Source: Panacagrimonas sp965216845 (GTDB lineage Bacteria > Pseudomonadota > Gammaproteobacteria > Nevskiales > Nevskiaceae). From it: 64,000 nucleotides of DNA. The notes under the pieces are model-generated. The model did no database searches. It was given only the letters and a program-made list of their open reading frames with translations, and was not told the origin of the DNA. Position 1 is the stretch's first letter, and the number at the start of each line of letters is the position of its first letter. The position numbers and the translations under genes are program-made. The stretch is from assembly GCA_965216845.1 (NCBI GenBank), contig OZ244200.1, positions 930,001 to 994,000 of the forward strand, in the 5' to 3' direction. Shown one piece after another: positions 17,407 through 26,703 of the stretch.

Positions 17407-18564
17407 ATGAGCCAAGACACCCCCAAGCCCGGTTTCAAGCCGAAAAAGTCCGTCGCCCTGTCCGGCACCGCCGCCGGCAACACCGCCCTGTGCACCGTCG
17501 GTCGCAGCGGCAACGATCTGCACTACCGTGGCTACGACATTCTGGACGTCGCCACCACCTGCGAGTTCGAGGAAATCGCGCACCTGCTGGTGCACGGCAA
17601 GCTGCCGACGGCGCCGGAACTGGCCGCCTACAAGACCAAGCTGAAGTCCCTGCGTGGCCTGCCGGCGGCGGTGAAAACCGCGCTGGAGCAGCTGCCGCCG
17701 TCGTCGCACCCGATGGACGTGATGCGCACCGGCGTTTCCGTGCTGGGCTGCGTCAAGCCGGAAAAGGACGATCACAACCACCCCGGCGCGCGTGATATTG
17801 CGGACAAGCTGATGGCCAGCCTCGGTTCCATGCTGCTGTACTGGTATCACTACGCCTACAACGGCAACATCATCGACGTCGAGACCGATGACGACTCCAT
17901 CGGTGGCCACTTCCTGCACCTGCTGCACCAGGAAAAACCGCGCCAGTCCTGGGTCGATGCCATGCACACCAGCCTGATCCTGTACGCCGAGCACGAGTTC
18001 AACGCTTCCACGTTTACCTCGCGTGTCGTCGCTGGCACCGGCTCCGACATGTATTCCGCCATTTGTGGTGGCATCGGCGCGCTGCGCGGCCCCAAGCACG
18101 GCGGCGCCAACGAGGTCGCCTTCGAGATCCAGAAGCGTTACGACAATCCGGACGAGGCCGAAGAGGACATCAAGGCGCGCGTGGCCCGCAAGGAAGTCGT
18201 GATCGGCTTCGGTCACCCGGTCTACACCGTGTCCGATCCGCGCAACGAGGTGATCAAGAAGGTCGCCAAGGATCTGTCCGCCGAAGAGCAGAACATGAAG
18301 ATGTACGACATCGCCGAGCGTCTGGAGGCGGTGATGTGGGACATCAAGAAAATGTTCCCGAACCTGGACTGGTTCAGCGCTGTCAGCTATCACATGATGG
18401 GCGTGCCCACCGATATGTTCACGCCGCTGTTCGTGATCGCACGCACCGCCGGCTGGAGCGCGCACATCATCGAGCAGCGCATTGACGGCAAGATCATCCG
18501 TCCGAGCGCCAACTACACCGGTCCAGAGGACCAGAAGTTTGTGCCGATCAACGAAAGAAAGTAG
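17407..18564 (+). CDS. prpC: 2-Methylcitrate synthase PrpC
   Basis: The 385-residue citrate-synthase-family enzyme condenses propionyl-CoA with oxaloacetate. The start ATG follows a GGAG box. Key segments are HYRGYDILDVA, the catalytic His regions (LYAEHEFNASTF and RGPKHGGANE) and GFGHPVYTVSDPRNEVIK with the third His/Arg region, then SYHMMGVPTDMFTPLFV. The length and the compact N-terminus match bacterial 2-methylcitrate synthases rather than hexameric citrate synthase GltA. It sits between prpB and acnD, confirming its role in the methylcitrate cycle. Confidence 0.96.
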   Translation: MSQDTPKPGFKPKKSVALSGTAAGNTALCTVGRSGNDLHYRGYDILDVATTCEFEEIAHLLVHGKLPTAPELAAYKTKLKSLRGLPAAVKTALEQLPPSSHPMDVMRTGVSVLGCVKPEKDDHNHPGARDIADKLMASLGSMLLYWYHYAYNGNIIDVETDDDSIGGHFLHLLHQEKPRQSWVDAMHTSLILYAEHEFNASTFTSRVVAGTGSDMYSAICGGIGALRGPKHGGANEVAFEIQKRYDNPDEAEEDIKARVARKEVVIGFGHPVYTVSDPRNEVIKKVAKDLSAEEQNMKMYDIAERLEAVMWDIKKMFPNLDWFSAVSYHMMGVPTDMFTPLFVIARTAGWSAHIIEQRIDGKIIRPSANYTGPEDQKFVPINERK

Positions 18565-18572
18565 CGAAACCG

Positions 18573-18710
18573 CCCCTCTCCCTGTGGGAGAGGGGTTGGG
18601 GTGAGGGCGGCCGAGCGAGCATCATGAGCAAACGCCCTCATCCGGCGCTACGCGCCCTCGACTCCATCGGAGTCTCAATCTCCCGAAGGGAGAAGGATTT
18701 CGCAACTGTG
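18573..18710. repeat. REP/MITE-like intergenic repeat with strong hairpin after prpC
   Basis: The spacer starts with a perfect 10-bp stem (CCCCTCTCCC/GGGAGAGGGG, 3-base loop, 18573-18595) followed by GGTTGGGGTGAGGG, then CCCTCATCCGGCGCTACGCG and a smaller TCTCCC/GGGAGA stem near 18680. This wording is widespread as a dispersed intergenic repeat in proteobacterial genomes. Being 8 bases past the prpC stop, the hairpin could also act as a 3' stabiliser or attenuator within the prp cluster. Confidence 0.6.
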
Positions 18711-18750
18711 GGCGGCCTGTGGCCGCCTTGTCCGTGAGATGACACCCAAG

Positions 18751-18774
18751 GCGGCGGGCGCAGCCCGCCCTGCC
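18751..18774. repeat. Short palindromic repeat, copy 2
   Basis: GCGGGC-GCA-GCCCGC followed by CCTGCC lies 27 bases before acnD. It has the same stem as copy 1 with a different loop. Confidence 0.55.
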
Positions 18775-18800
18775 GTGTCTCCAACCGTCGGGATACCGCC

Positions 18801-21407
18801 ATGAACACTCAACACCGCAAACCACTGTCTGGCACCACGCTGGAATATTTCGATACCCGCGCAGCGATCGAGGCGATCCAGCCCGGCGCCTACGACAAGC
18901 TGCCGTTCACCTCCCGCGTGCTGGCGGAGAATCTGGTGCGGCGTGCCGAGCCGGAGAAGCTGAACGACTATCTGTCGCAGATCATCGGCCGCAAGCGCGA
19001 GCTGGACTTCCCCTGGTTTCCGGCGCGGGTGGTGTGTCATGACATTCTGGGCCAGACCGCGCTGGTCGATCTGGCCGGCCTGCGCGATGCCATCGCCGAC
19101 AAGGGCGGCGATCCGGCCAAGGTCAACCCGGTGGTGCCGACGCAGCTGATCGTCGATCACTCGCTGGCGGTGGAGCACGCTGGCTTCGAGCCGGATGCCT
19201 TCGAGAAGAATCGCGCCATCGAGGATCGTCGCAACGAGGACCGCTTCCACTTCATCAACTGGACCAAGAAGGCGTTCAAGAACGTGGACGTGGTGCCGCC
19301 CGGCAACGGCATCATGCACCAGATCAATCTGGAGAAGATGTCGCCGGTGGTGCACGCGCGCGACGGCGTGGCCTTCCCGGACACGCTGGTCGGCACCGAC
19401 TCGCACACCCCGCATGTGGACGCACTGGGCGTGATCGCCATCGGCGTCGGCGGGCTGGAAGCCGAATCGGTGATGCTGGGTCGCGCTTCCTGGATGCGGC
19501 TGCCGGACATCGTCGGCGTGGAGCTGACCGGCAAGCGTCAGCCGGGCATTACCGCCACCGATATCGTCCTCGCCCTGACCGAGTTCCTGCGCACGGAAAA
19601 AGTAGTGGGCGCCTATCTGGAATTCTTCGGCGAAGGTTCACGCAGCCTGACCCTGGGCGATCGCGCCACCATCTCCAACATGACGCCCGAATACGGCGCC
19701 ACCGCGGCGATGTTTTCCATCGACGAACAAACGCTGGAATATCTCAGGCTCACCGGCCGTGACTCCGGGCAGGTCGCGCTGGTGGAGAACTACGCCAAGA
19801 CCGCCGGCCTGTGGTCGGACGATCTGGAAGCGGCTGAATTCGAACGGGTTCTCACATTCGATCTGTCCTCGGTCGGTCGCACCATGGCGGGGCCGTCCAA
19901 CCCGCACCGGCGGCTCAACACCGCGGATCTGGCGGCGCGCAGCATCGCCGGCAGCTGGTCCATGCCAGAGCAAAGCGAGGGCAGCATGCCGGACGGCGCG
20001 GTGATCATCGCCGCCATCACCAGCTGCACCAATACCTCCAATCCGCGCAACGTGGTGGCCGCCGGCCTGCTGGCGCGCAACGCCAACGCCCGCGGTCTGA
20101 CGCGCAAGCCCTGGGTGAAATCCTCCTTCGCGCCCGGTTCCAAGACCGTGCAGCTGTATATGGAGGAGTCCGGCCTGCAATCGGAGCTGGATCAGCTGGG
20201 TTTCGGCATCGTCGCCTTCGCCTGCACCACCTGCAACGGCATGTCCGGCGCGCTGGACCCGGAGATCCAGAAAGAAGTCATCGACCGCGATCTCTACGCC
20301 ACCGCGGTGCTGTCCGGCAACCGCAATTTTGACGGTCGCATCCATCCCTACGCAAAACAGGCCTTCCTGGCCTCGCCGCCGCTGGTGATTGCCTACGCCA
20401 TCGCCGGCACGGTGCGTTTCGATATCGAAAAGGACGTATTGGGCACCGACGCGCAGGGCAATGAAGTGCGCCTGGCCGACATCTGGCCGACCGATGAGGA
20501 GATCGACGAGGTCGTCTCCCAAAGCGTCAAGCCGGATATGTTCCGGCAGGTCTACGATCCCATGTTCGACTTCAAGGTGGTGCGCGACGAAGGCCTGAGC
20601 CCGCTCTACGACTGGCGTGCCAAGAGCACCTATATTCGTCGTCCGCCGTATTGGGAAGGCGCTCTGGCGGCGCCGCGCACGCTCAGCGGCCTGCGACCGC
20701 TGGCGGTGCTGGGTGACAACATCACCACCGATCACCTGTCGCCTTCCAACGCCATTCTCGCCAGCAGCGCGGCGGGTGAGTATCTGGCCAAAATGGGCTT
20801 GCCGGAAGAGGACTTCAACTCCTACGCCACCCACCGCGGCGATCATCTCACCGCGCAGCGCGCCACCTTCGCCAATCCCAAGCTGTTCAATGAAATGGTG
20901 CGGGATGACAACGGCGAGGTGAAGCAGGGATCGCTGGCGCGGGTGGAGCCGGAAGGGCAGGTGGTGCGGATGTGGGAAGCCATCGAAACCTACATGAACC
21001 GCAAGCAGCCGCTGTGCATCATCGCCGGCGCGGATTATGGCCAGGGTTCCTCGCGCGACTGGGCCGCCAAGGGCGTGCGGCTGGCCGGGGTCGAGGCCAT
21101 CGTCGCCGAAGGTTTCGAGCGCATTCACCGCACCAACCTGATCGGCATGGGTGTGCTGCCCCTGCAGTTCCAGGATGGCACCACGCGCAAGACGCTGGAA
21201 ATCGACGGTACCGAGACCTTCGATGTGGTCGGCGACCGCAGTCCGCGCGGCACGCTGACCCTGCGGGTTCATCGCAGCAATGGTGAAACCGTGGAAGCGT
21301 CGGTGACCTGCCGGCTGGACACCGCCGAAGAGGTCTCCATCTACGAAGCCGGCGGCGTGCTGCAACGTTTCGCGCAGGACTTTCTGGAATCCAGCAAGGC
21401 GGCCTGA
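18801..21407 (+). CDS. acnD: Fe/S-dependent 2-methylisocitrate dehydratase AcnD
   Basis: This 868-residue aconitase-superfamily enzyme dehydrates 2-methylcitrate to an aconitate product that PrpF then isomerises. The [4Fe-4S] cysteines are in TSCTNTSNP and CTTCNGMSG; substrate-binding regions include DSHTPHVDALGV and GADYGQGSSRDWAAKG (swivel domain). Two family traits favour AcnD over housekeeping AcnA: the shorter length (AcnA is ~890-920) and the genomic pairing with prpB, prpC and prpF. It is followed by a 258-base spacer with no convincing gene and then by three unrelated small genes before prpF. Confidence 0.95.
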   Translation: MNTQHRKPLSGTTLEYFDTRAAIEAIQPGAYDKLPFTSRVLAENLVRRAEPEKLNDYLSQIIGRKRELDFPWFPARVVCHDILGQTALVDLAGLRDAIADKGGDPAKVNPVVPTQLIVDHSLAVEHAGFEPDAFEKNRAIEDRRNEDRFHFINWTKKAFKNVDVVPPGNGIMHQINLEKMSPVVHARDGVAFPDTLVGTDSHTPHVDALGVIAIGVGGLEAESVMLGRASWMRLPDIVGVELTGKRQPGITATDIVLALTEFLRTEKVVGAYLEFFGEGSRSLTLGDRATISNMTPEYGATAAMFSIDEQTLEYLRLTGRDSGQVALVENYAKTAGLWSDDLEAAEFERVLTFDLSSVGRTMAGPSNPHRRLNTADLAARSIAGSWSMPEQSEGSMPDGAVIIAAITSCTNTSNPRNVVAAGLLARNANARGLTRKPWVKSSFAPGSKTVQLYMEESGLQSELDQLGFGIVAFACTTCNGMSGALDPEIQKEVIDRDLYATAVLSGNRNFDGRIHPYAKQAFLASPPLVIAYAIAGTVRFDIEKDVLGTDAQGNEVRLADIWPTDEEIDEVVSQSVKPDMFRQVYDPMFDFKVVRDEGLSPLYDWRAKSTYIRRPPYWEGALAAPRTLSGLRPLAVLGDNITTDHLSPSNAILASSAAGEYLAKMGLPEEDFNSYATHRGDHLTAQRATFANPKLFNEMVRDDNGEVKQGSLARVEPEGQVVRMWEAIETYMNRKQPLCIIAGADYGQGSSRDWAAKGVRLAGVEAIVAEGFERIHRTNLIGMGVLPLQFQDGTTRKTLEIDGTETFDVVGDRSPRGTLTLRVHRSNGETVEASVTCRLDTAEEVSIYEAGGVLQRFAQDFLESSKAA

Positions 21408-21665
21408 GCAGGCCGCCGCCACTGGCGACGATCATCCGCACCGGACGTTATTCGGCAATACTGCTCGCACGCTGTTGTTCGGCAAGGTCCGGCGCGGGCA
21501 GGTGCAGGCTCATGCGCCCGGCGGCAATGTGACGCGCATTCTGACCCGACGCCGGGCAAAGCATGCTACGGGGCGGCCGATTGGGCATTATTGAGACGCG
21601 GGGGCGCACCGGCTTGCGTTGCAGCCCGGCGCCGCGTGCATTGTCGAGTTCTACAAATGGAGTAA

Positions 21666-22085
21666 ATGAGCATGGCCATCACCAAATCCGTTGCCAGCCT
21701 GGTTACAGCGGCCAATCAGCAAATCCAGACCCTGAGCGTGCAACAGGCGGCGGCCTTGCTCGGCTATCCAGACGTGGTGTTCGTCGACATTCGAGATATT
21801 CGAGAGTTGTACCGTGACGGCAAGGTTGAAGGCGCTTTTCACGCGCCGCGCGGGATGCTGGAGTTCTGGGTGGATCCCCAAAGCCCTTATCACAAGCCGC
21901 TCTTTGCGGACGAAAGCAAACGCTTCGTGTTGTATTGCGGCGGCGGCTGGCGGTCCGCACTGGCGACTCTGGCGCTGAAGGACATGGGCATGAGCAACGT
22001 CTGTCATTTTGACGGTGGCTTCAAAGCCTGGAAGGAATCCGGCGGTGCCATCGAAGCCGTCAAGGCAACGCCACGACCATCGTGA
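21666..22085 (+). CDS. Rhodanese-like domain protein
   Basis: The 139-residue single-domain protein has the rhodanese fold: an N-terminal helix, VVFVDIRDIRELYRDGKVEG, then AFHAPRG, and the active loop FVLYCGGGWRSALA, where the Cys would carry persulfide. The C-terminal HFDGGFKAWKESGG is also typical. It would move sulfane sulfur in the cytoplasm, but the acceptor is unknown. A second ATG two codons later is an equally good start. It is the first of three genes wedged between acnD and prpF. Confidence 0.88.
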   Translation: MSMAITKSVASLVTAANQQIQTLSVQQAAALLGYPDVVFVDIRDIRELYRDGKVEGAFHAPRGMLEFWVDPQSPYHKPLFADESKRFVLYCGGGWRSALATLALKDMGMSNVCHFDGGFKAWKESGGAIEAVKATPRPS

Positions 22086-22122
22086 TTCAGCGCGGCAACG
22101 CTGCCGAGTTCCGGGTGGTGAC

Positions 22123-22995
22123 ATGCTGAGTCACGCCAGACTGGTTCTGATTTCAGTGGCCGTCTGCGTCTTGTCGCTGGCGGTGTCGGCGCTGCTGGAA
22201 ACGGGCGATGCCGGACTGTTTGGCGTGCCCACGCTGCCGGCCCTGGCGCTGATCTGTTTCGCGATCCAGTGGGTCGCCCTGATTCCGGCATATCTGGCGC
22301 AGACCGAACACTTTTACGACCTGACCGGCGCTCTGACCTACGCCTGCGTGGTGGTGATTGCGCTGTGGCTGGGGCCGGCGACGCCAAGGGCCTTGTTGTT
22401 GGGCGCGCTGGTTCTGATCTGGTGTTCGCGCCTGGGCGGTTTTCTGTTTCGGCGGGTGCGCAGAGACGGCAAGGACGGTCGTTTTGATGCCATCAAGCCG
22501 GATTTCGGCCGCTTCTGTCTCGCCTGGACCTTGCAGGGGCTGTGGGTGTTTCTGACCTTGCTGGCGGCCTTGGTGGCGATGGGCCAGGCGCATGCCGCTC
22601 ATCTGGACCTGTGGGCGGCCACGGGTCTGCTGATCTGGTGCGCCGGGTTCGTCATCGAGGTGGTTGCCGACGGGCAGAAATCCACGTTCAAGCAACAGGC
22701 GGGCAACGCCGGGCGTTTTATCGACTCCGGGCTTTGGGCCTGGTCGCGCCACCCCAATTATTTCGGCGAAATCCTGCTGTGGACCGGGGTTTGCGTGATT
22801 GCCATTCCGGCGTTTTCAGGCTGGCAGTGGCTGGGCCTTGTTTCCCCCGTTTTTGTGGCGATCTTGCTGATCAAGGGCAGCGGTATCCCGCTGCTGGAAC
22901 AGCGGGCGGACGAAAAATGGGGTGGTCAGCCGGACTACGAGCGCTACAAGGCGCTGACGCCGGTGCTGATTCCGCGACCGCCGCGCCGCGCATGA
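22123..22995 (+). CDS. DUF1295 family membrane protein (steroid 5-alpha-reductase-like fold)
   Basis: The ATG at 22123 gives 290 residues with about seven hydrophobic helices. The C-terminal region FIDSGLWAWSRHPNYFGEI, then GSGIPLLEQ and YERYKALTP, is the DUF1295/steroid-reductase and isoprenylcysteine-methyltransferase-like signature (R-H-P-N-Y-x-x-E). Family members are membrane oxidoreductases or methyltransferases of lipids, mostly uncharacterised. It overlaps the DedA gene by 4 bases (ATGA), so the two are probably co-translated. Confidence 0.85.
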   Translation: MLSHARLVLISVAVCVLSLAVSALLETGDAGLFGVPTLPALALICFAIQWVALIPAYLAQTEHFYDLTGALTYACVVVIALWLGPATPRALLLGALVLIWCSRLGGFLFRRVRRDGKDGRFDAIKPDFGRFCLAWTLQGLWVFLTLLAALVAMGQAHAAHLDLWAATGLLIWCAGFVIEVVADGQKSTFKQQAGNAGRFIDSGLWAWSRHPNYFGEILLWTGVCVIAIPAFSGWQWLGLVSPVFVAILLIKGSGIPLLEQRADEKWGGQPDYERYKALTPVLIPRPPRRA

Positions 22996-23498
22996 GTCAG
23001 GCGCTGATGGACTGGGCGCAGCAACATCAGCAGCACGCCTTGCTGTTGGTGCCCTTGTTCGCTTTCATGGAAACCTGCGTGGGCATTGGCTTGTTCGTGC
23101 CGAGCCTGTTTCTGGTCATCATCTGCTCGATTTTCTACGCCAATGGCTGGGCGGACGTGCCAACCATGGCGCTGCTGGCCCTGTTCGGGTCATCGCTGGG
23201 GGACCACGTTGGCTTCTACGTGGGTCGCGCTCTGGGGCCACGCATCCACCAATTGGGGCTGGTGCGTCGCCATCAGGACAAGCTGGATCGAACCGAAGCC
23301 TTGGTGCGTCGCTTCGGGCGCTATGCAATCTTCATCGGCCGTTTCATTCCGGCCATCCGCAGCCTGGTTCCGGCAATGCTGGGCATCAGCGGTTTCCGTC
23401 GGCTTGGGTACACCTTGCTGGATCTTTGTGCCTGCGGTCTTTGGGCGCTGGGGCTGGCTGGCATCGTACTGGGCGCACACGAAATCTTCGTGCGGTAG
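22992..23498 (+). CDS. DedA-family (SNARE-associated/VTT) membrane protein
   Basis: With the ATG at 22992 the product is 168 residues, shorter than most DedA proteins (~200). Family marks are FMETCVGIGLFVPSLFLV (E-x-x-x-x-x-G-x-x-x-P), GSSLGDHVGFYVGRALG and the key FGRYAIFIGRFIPAIRSLVPAMLG (F-x-R-x-x-P-x-x-R). DedA proteins have recently been linked to lipid flipping, including C55-P and phospholipid turnover; here the role is inferred only from family. It overlaps the DUF1295 gene, which may act on the same lipid. Confidence 0.9.
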   Translation: MSQALMDWAQQHQQHALLLVPLFAFMETCVGIGLFVPSLFLVIICSIFYANGWADVPTMALLALFGSSLGDHVGFYVGRALGPRIHQLGLVRRHQDKLDRTEALVRRFGRYAIFIGRFIPAIRSLVPAMLGISGFRRLGYTLLDLCACGLWALGLAGIVLGAHEIFVR

Positions 23499-23710
23499 CG
23501 GTTCAAGGAATGACAGCCCCCGGCCGCATCAATGCATCATCGGCAGCTCTGGGCCTGCGCGCATCGAGCTTGCCGATCCGTTCGCGGCGTGGCCGCGCTA
23601 GGCTATTCTGATGCCGGTGTCCGTCGCGCCAGGGCCATTGGCGCGGCCTGAGCGGCAACGGACCGCTGGACCGGCGCTGCCAACAATTCTGCCTGTGACC
23701 TCTTGAGCCA

Positions 23711-24883
23711 ATGAACCATTCCCCGCAAATCAAAATCCCCGCCACCTACATGCGCGGCGGCACCTCCAAGGGTGTGTTTTTCAACGTGGACGATCTGCCG
23801 CCGTCGGCGCAACAGCCGGGCGAGGCACGCGACAAACTGCTGATGCGCGTCATCGGCAGCCCCGATCCCTACGGCAAACAGACCGACGGCATGGGTGGCG
23901 CGACCTCCAGCACCAGCAAGTCGGTGCTGGTCTCCAAAAGCAGCCAGCCGGATCACGATGTGGACTATCTGTTCGGGCAGGTGTCCATCGATCAGGCCTT
24001 CGTGGACTGGAGCGGCAACTGCGGTAACCTGTCGGCGGCGGTCGGCCCCTTCGCCATCGCGCAGGGGATGATCGACGATCTGCCGGACAACGGTATCGCC
24101 ACCATCCGCATCTGGCAGGTCAACATTCAGAAGACCATCGTCGCCAAGGTGCCCATCAGCAACGGCGCGGTGCAGGAAACCGGCGATTTCGAACTGGACG
24201 GCGTGACCTTTCCCGCGGCGGAGATCCAGGTGGAGTTCATGGACCCGGCGGACGGCGACGGCGCCATGTTCCCCACCGGCAATCTGGTGGACGATCTGGA
24301 GGTGCCGGGCGTCGGCACCTTGAAGGCGAGCATGATCACCGCCGGCATCCCCACCGTGTTCGTCAACGCCGCCGACATCGGCTACAGCGGCAAAGAGTTG
24401 CAGGACGACATCAACGGCGATCCCGAGGCGCTGGCCCGCTTCGAGGCGATCCGTGCCCACGGCGCGGTCAAGATGGGCTTGATCAAAGATGCGTCCGAAG
24501 CCGCCGGCCGCCAGCACACGCCGAAAGTCGCCTTCGTGGCGCCGCCGGCGGACTACGCGGCGTCCAGCGGCAAAGCCATTGCAGCGAGCGACATCGATCT
24601 GAACGTGCGTGCCCTGTCCATGGGCAAGCTGCACCACGCCATGATGGGCACCGCCGCGGTGGCCATTGCGACCGCGGCCGCGGTGCCCGGAACCCTGGTC
24701 AATCAGGCGGCGGGCGGCGGAGAACGTCACGCGGTGCGTTTTGGTCATCCATCGGGCACCCTGCGCGTCGGCGCCGAAGCAGCGCAAGACGGCGGGCAAT
24801 GGACCGCAACCAAAGCCATCATGAGCCGCAGCGCGCGGATTCTGATGGAAGGCTGGGTCAGGATTCCCGGCGACACGTTCTAG
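23711..24883 (+). CDS. prpF: 2-Methylaconitate cis-trans isomerase PrpF
   Basis: This 390-residue diaminopimelate-epimerase-fold protein is the obligate partner of AcnD. It has IPATYMRGGTSKGVFF, GMGGATSSTSKSVLVS and VDWSGNCGNLSAAVGPFA, whose Cys/Asn loop matches the PrpF active site, plus a C-terminal GHPSGTLRVGAE. It isomerises trans-2-methylaconitate to the cis form for rehydration. It is normally adjacent to acnD; here three genes (21666-23498) and a 212-base spacer lie between. Confidence 0.95.
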   Translation: MNHSPQIKIPATYMRGGTSKGVFFNVDDLPPSAQQPGEARDKLLMRVIGSPDPYGKQTDGMGGATSSTSKSVLVSKSSQPDHDVDYLFGQVSIDQAFVDWSGNCGNLSAAVGPFAIAQGMIDDLPDNGIATIRIWQVNIQKTIVAKVPISNGAVQETGDFELDGVTFPAAEIQVEFMDPADGDGAMFPTGNLVDDLEVPGVGTLKASMITAGIPTVFVNAADIGYSGKELQDDINGDPEALARFEAIRAHGAVKMGLIKDASEAAGRQHTPKVAFVAPPADYAASSGKAIAASDIDLNVRALSMGKLHHAMMGTAAVAIATAAAVPGTLVNQAAGGGERHAVRFGHPSGTLRVGAEAAQDGGQWTATKAIMSRSARILMEGWVRIPGDTF

Positions 24884-25487
24884 CAGACGGCAAGCCGCAG
24901 GGCCTTGTGCGCTTGCGCCGATGCGGGATGGCCGCCGAATCACGCGCTTCGAATTTCTAACCGTCCGGAGCGTGGATGGTGCCTGACATCACCACGCCGC
25001 CCGGTTTGCATCCGGATTGAACTCTGACGCCGATATTGGCGTGCATGCCGATGGTCGGTCAAACCTTGCTTTCTTCATCGCGACCACCTGCTGGCGACAG
25101 TATCGATCGCCTCTCAACGCCTGGCCCAGAATACTTGACTACTGCGGAGCAGGTATTCGCCGGGCCGCTACAGAGAAGCGGATGTTCGGAACGCGCCCGT
25201 GCACCATACGTCTGGCTGACAGCACCGCTGCGCCGGTCAGTGCTCACGATGCATCGGTCTTGGCTGCATGCTCGCTGGCGAGCGAAACCAACTTGCCCGT
25301 ACAGGCCGATCGCATAAGCCGTTTGAAAATGACCGAAATGAAAACCAGCCAAACGCACGAGGCCACTCGCCCCACCGCTGGTCCGGAGCTATGCGTCATA
25401 CTCGTCGGATTAAACGTCAAATTGACGCCTAATCGGCGTTGGGCGGACTTTTCACCTCGGCTTGGCGACACTAACAGGAGATCATTG
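24884..25487. other. 604-base region without a recognisable gene
   Basis: This stretch separates prpF from the cassette array. Open frames exist on both strands but none shows a family motif or a good ribosome-binding site. In particular no tyrosine-recombinase (IntI) sequence was found. The only notable signal is an attC/attI-like core near its right end (25436-25444). Confidence 0.5.
25436..25444 (+). repeat. attC/attI-like right core (GCGTTGGGC)
   Basis: The sequence matches the G-TTRRRY recombination core seen at the attC ends downstream (compare GCGTTGGGC at the ends of the sites at 30221 and 32056). It lies 43 bases before the start of the first putative cassette gene, the usual leader length. 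No matching left half is visible, so it may be a degenerate attC or a remnant of attI. Confidence 0.35.
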
Positions 25488-25790
25488 ATGAAGAATCTAA
25501 ACCACTTTCTTTTAGCAGCACTTTTTTATACAGCTGTGTCATTCGCGGCCGTTTCTACTAGCCACGCCCAAACTCAGTGCTCTAGAGGCTTGTTGACGGA
25601 GCCGTCTACCGCTGTTGGTGGACAATCCCGCACACAATGGGTTACCCAGAACTGTCCAGGAGCTAAAGGGTGTCCGGTAGATCTAAAAATCCAAATCAAT
25701 TCGGATGGCTCTGTAGGAACTGCTGAAGTGAACTCGATCACCCCAAGTAGTCTGAATCGCCCCGAAAAACCCGGAGACCATTTACTTTGA
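25488..25790 (+). pseudogene. Small secreted protein gene, 3' end replaced by IS3 sequence
   Basis: The ATG at 25488 follows ACAGGAG and encodes a signal peptide (LNHFLLAALFYTAVSFAAVS, cleavage after SHA) and a short mature part with TQCSRG and NCPGAKGCPVDLKIQINSDGS. The IS3 left end begins at 25753, so the final dozen residues and the stop come from the element; the native C-terminus is lost. The gene is more AT-rich than the host genes and starts shortly after an attC-like core, as a cassette gene would. The function is unknown. Confidence 0.6.
25753..25778 (+). repeat. IS3 left terminal inverted repeat
   Basis: It begins TGAATCGCCCCG and ends CCCGGAGA. It pairs with the right end at 27039-27064, with mismatches in the middle. 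Confidence 0.75.
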
Positions 25791-25791
25791 G

Positions 25792-26703
25792 TCAGGCTGC
25801 AAGAGGCTGACTCTCCTGTTGCTGCTGTAGATAGTACTGCTGCTCCTTTTCAGCGGGTGGAATATCTCCGATGGGGCCGAGCAGGCGACGGTGGTTATAC
25901 CAGTCCACCCATTCCAAAGTTGCGTACTCGACGTCGTCCAGGTTTTTCCAGGGGCCACGCTTGCGAATCACTTCGGTCTTGTGCAGCCCGATGATGGTTT
26001 CGGCCAAGGCGTTGTCGTAGCTATCGCCGACGCTACCGACCGACGGCTTGATCTGGGATTCGGCCAGTCGCTCGGTGTACCGAATGGATAGGTATTGCGA
26101 CCCCCTGTCGCTGTGATGGGTGGGCCGTTGCTTGTCGGGCCGGCGTGCCCAAATGGCTTGCTCCAGGGCATCCAGCACCAAGTCGGTCCGCGGCGTGCTG
26201 CAGGCCCGCCAGCCGACGATTCTGCGGGCGTACACATCGATCACGAAGGCGACGTAGACGAAGCCACGCCAGGTGGCGACGTACGTGAAATCCGCCACCC
26301 ACAGATCGTTGGGGCGCTCAGCGGCAAATTCCCGCTGGACCAGGTCTCGCGGACAGCGCTGCTTCGGGTCCGGGATTGTGGTCCTGATTGGCTTGCCGCG
26401 CACCACCCCACGAATTCCCATGTCCCGCATCAGCCGCTCGACCGTGCAGCGCGCCACGTCCCATTGCTCTCGATTGAGCTGCTTCCAGGTTTTGCTTGCG
26501 CCGTAGACCTGGAAATTCTCGTCCCAGACACGACGGACCTCGGGCTTGAGCATAGCGTCCCTCTGCACACGTGGCGGCGCCAAGGATGGGTCCCGTTGCC
26601 TGGCCTTGTGTGCGTAGTACGTCGAAGGGGCGATCGGCAGCTGTGCGCAGATCGGCTCGACCCCGTATTCGTCTCGATGCCGGTCAATGAACGACATCAT
26701 CAC
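25792..26703 (-). CDS. IS3-family transposase OrfB (DDE integrase domain)
   Basis: This 303-residue frame carries an rve integrase core. The catalytic D-D-E set is visible as LWVADFTYVAT (D), THHSDRGSQY (D) and SYDNALAETIIGLHKTE (E), and an N-terminal HTH_21-like region contains YYAHKARQRDPS. The C-terminal EWVDWYNHRRLLGPIGDIPP is typical of IS3. It starts with TGATG overlap at the OrfA stop. In IS3 elements the active transposase is usually an OrfA-OrfB frameshift fusion; I see no classic A6G slippery site at the junction. Confidence 0.93.
   Translation of the reverse strand: MMMSFIDRHRDEYGVEPICAQLPIAPSTYYAHKARQRDPSLAPPRVQRDAMLKPEVRRVWDENFQVYGASKTWKQLNREQWDVARCTVERLMRDMGIRGVVRGKPIRTTIPDPKQRCPRDLVQREFAAERPNDLWVADFTYVATWRGFVYVAFVIDVYARRIVGWRACSTPRTDLVLDALEQAIWARRPDKQRPTHHSDRGSQYLSIRYTERLAESQIKPSVGSVGDSYDNALAETIIGLHKTEVIRKRGPWKNLDDVEYATLEWVDWYNHRRLLGPIGDIPPAEKEQQYYLQQQQESQPLAA

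Noticed and set aside
16321..18465. 714-codon minus-strand frame opposite prpB/prpC
   Set aside because: It is a mirror of two clear enzymes; its composition is an artefact of the codon bias of the sense genes.
18573..18595. Rho-independent terminator after prpC
   Set aside because: The stem is strong, but no T-run follows and the sequence matches a dispersed repeat type, so it is listed as a repeat rather than a terminator.
21418..21590. Short minus-strand frame in the acnD-rhodanese spacer ending SLHLPAPDLAEQQRASSIAE
   Set aside because: The composition looks protein-like but it is under 50 codons, has no ribosome-binding site and no family, so it was not listed as a gene.
25059..25358. 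Possible remnant of an integron integrase on the minus strand
   Set aside because: The translated frame (99 codons) has none of the tyrosine-recombinase boxes (R...H-x-x-R...Y), so it was not called intI.
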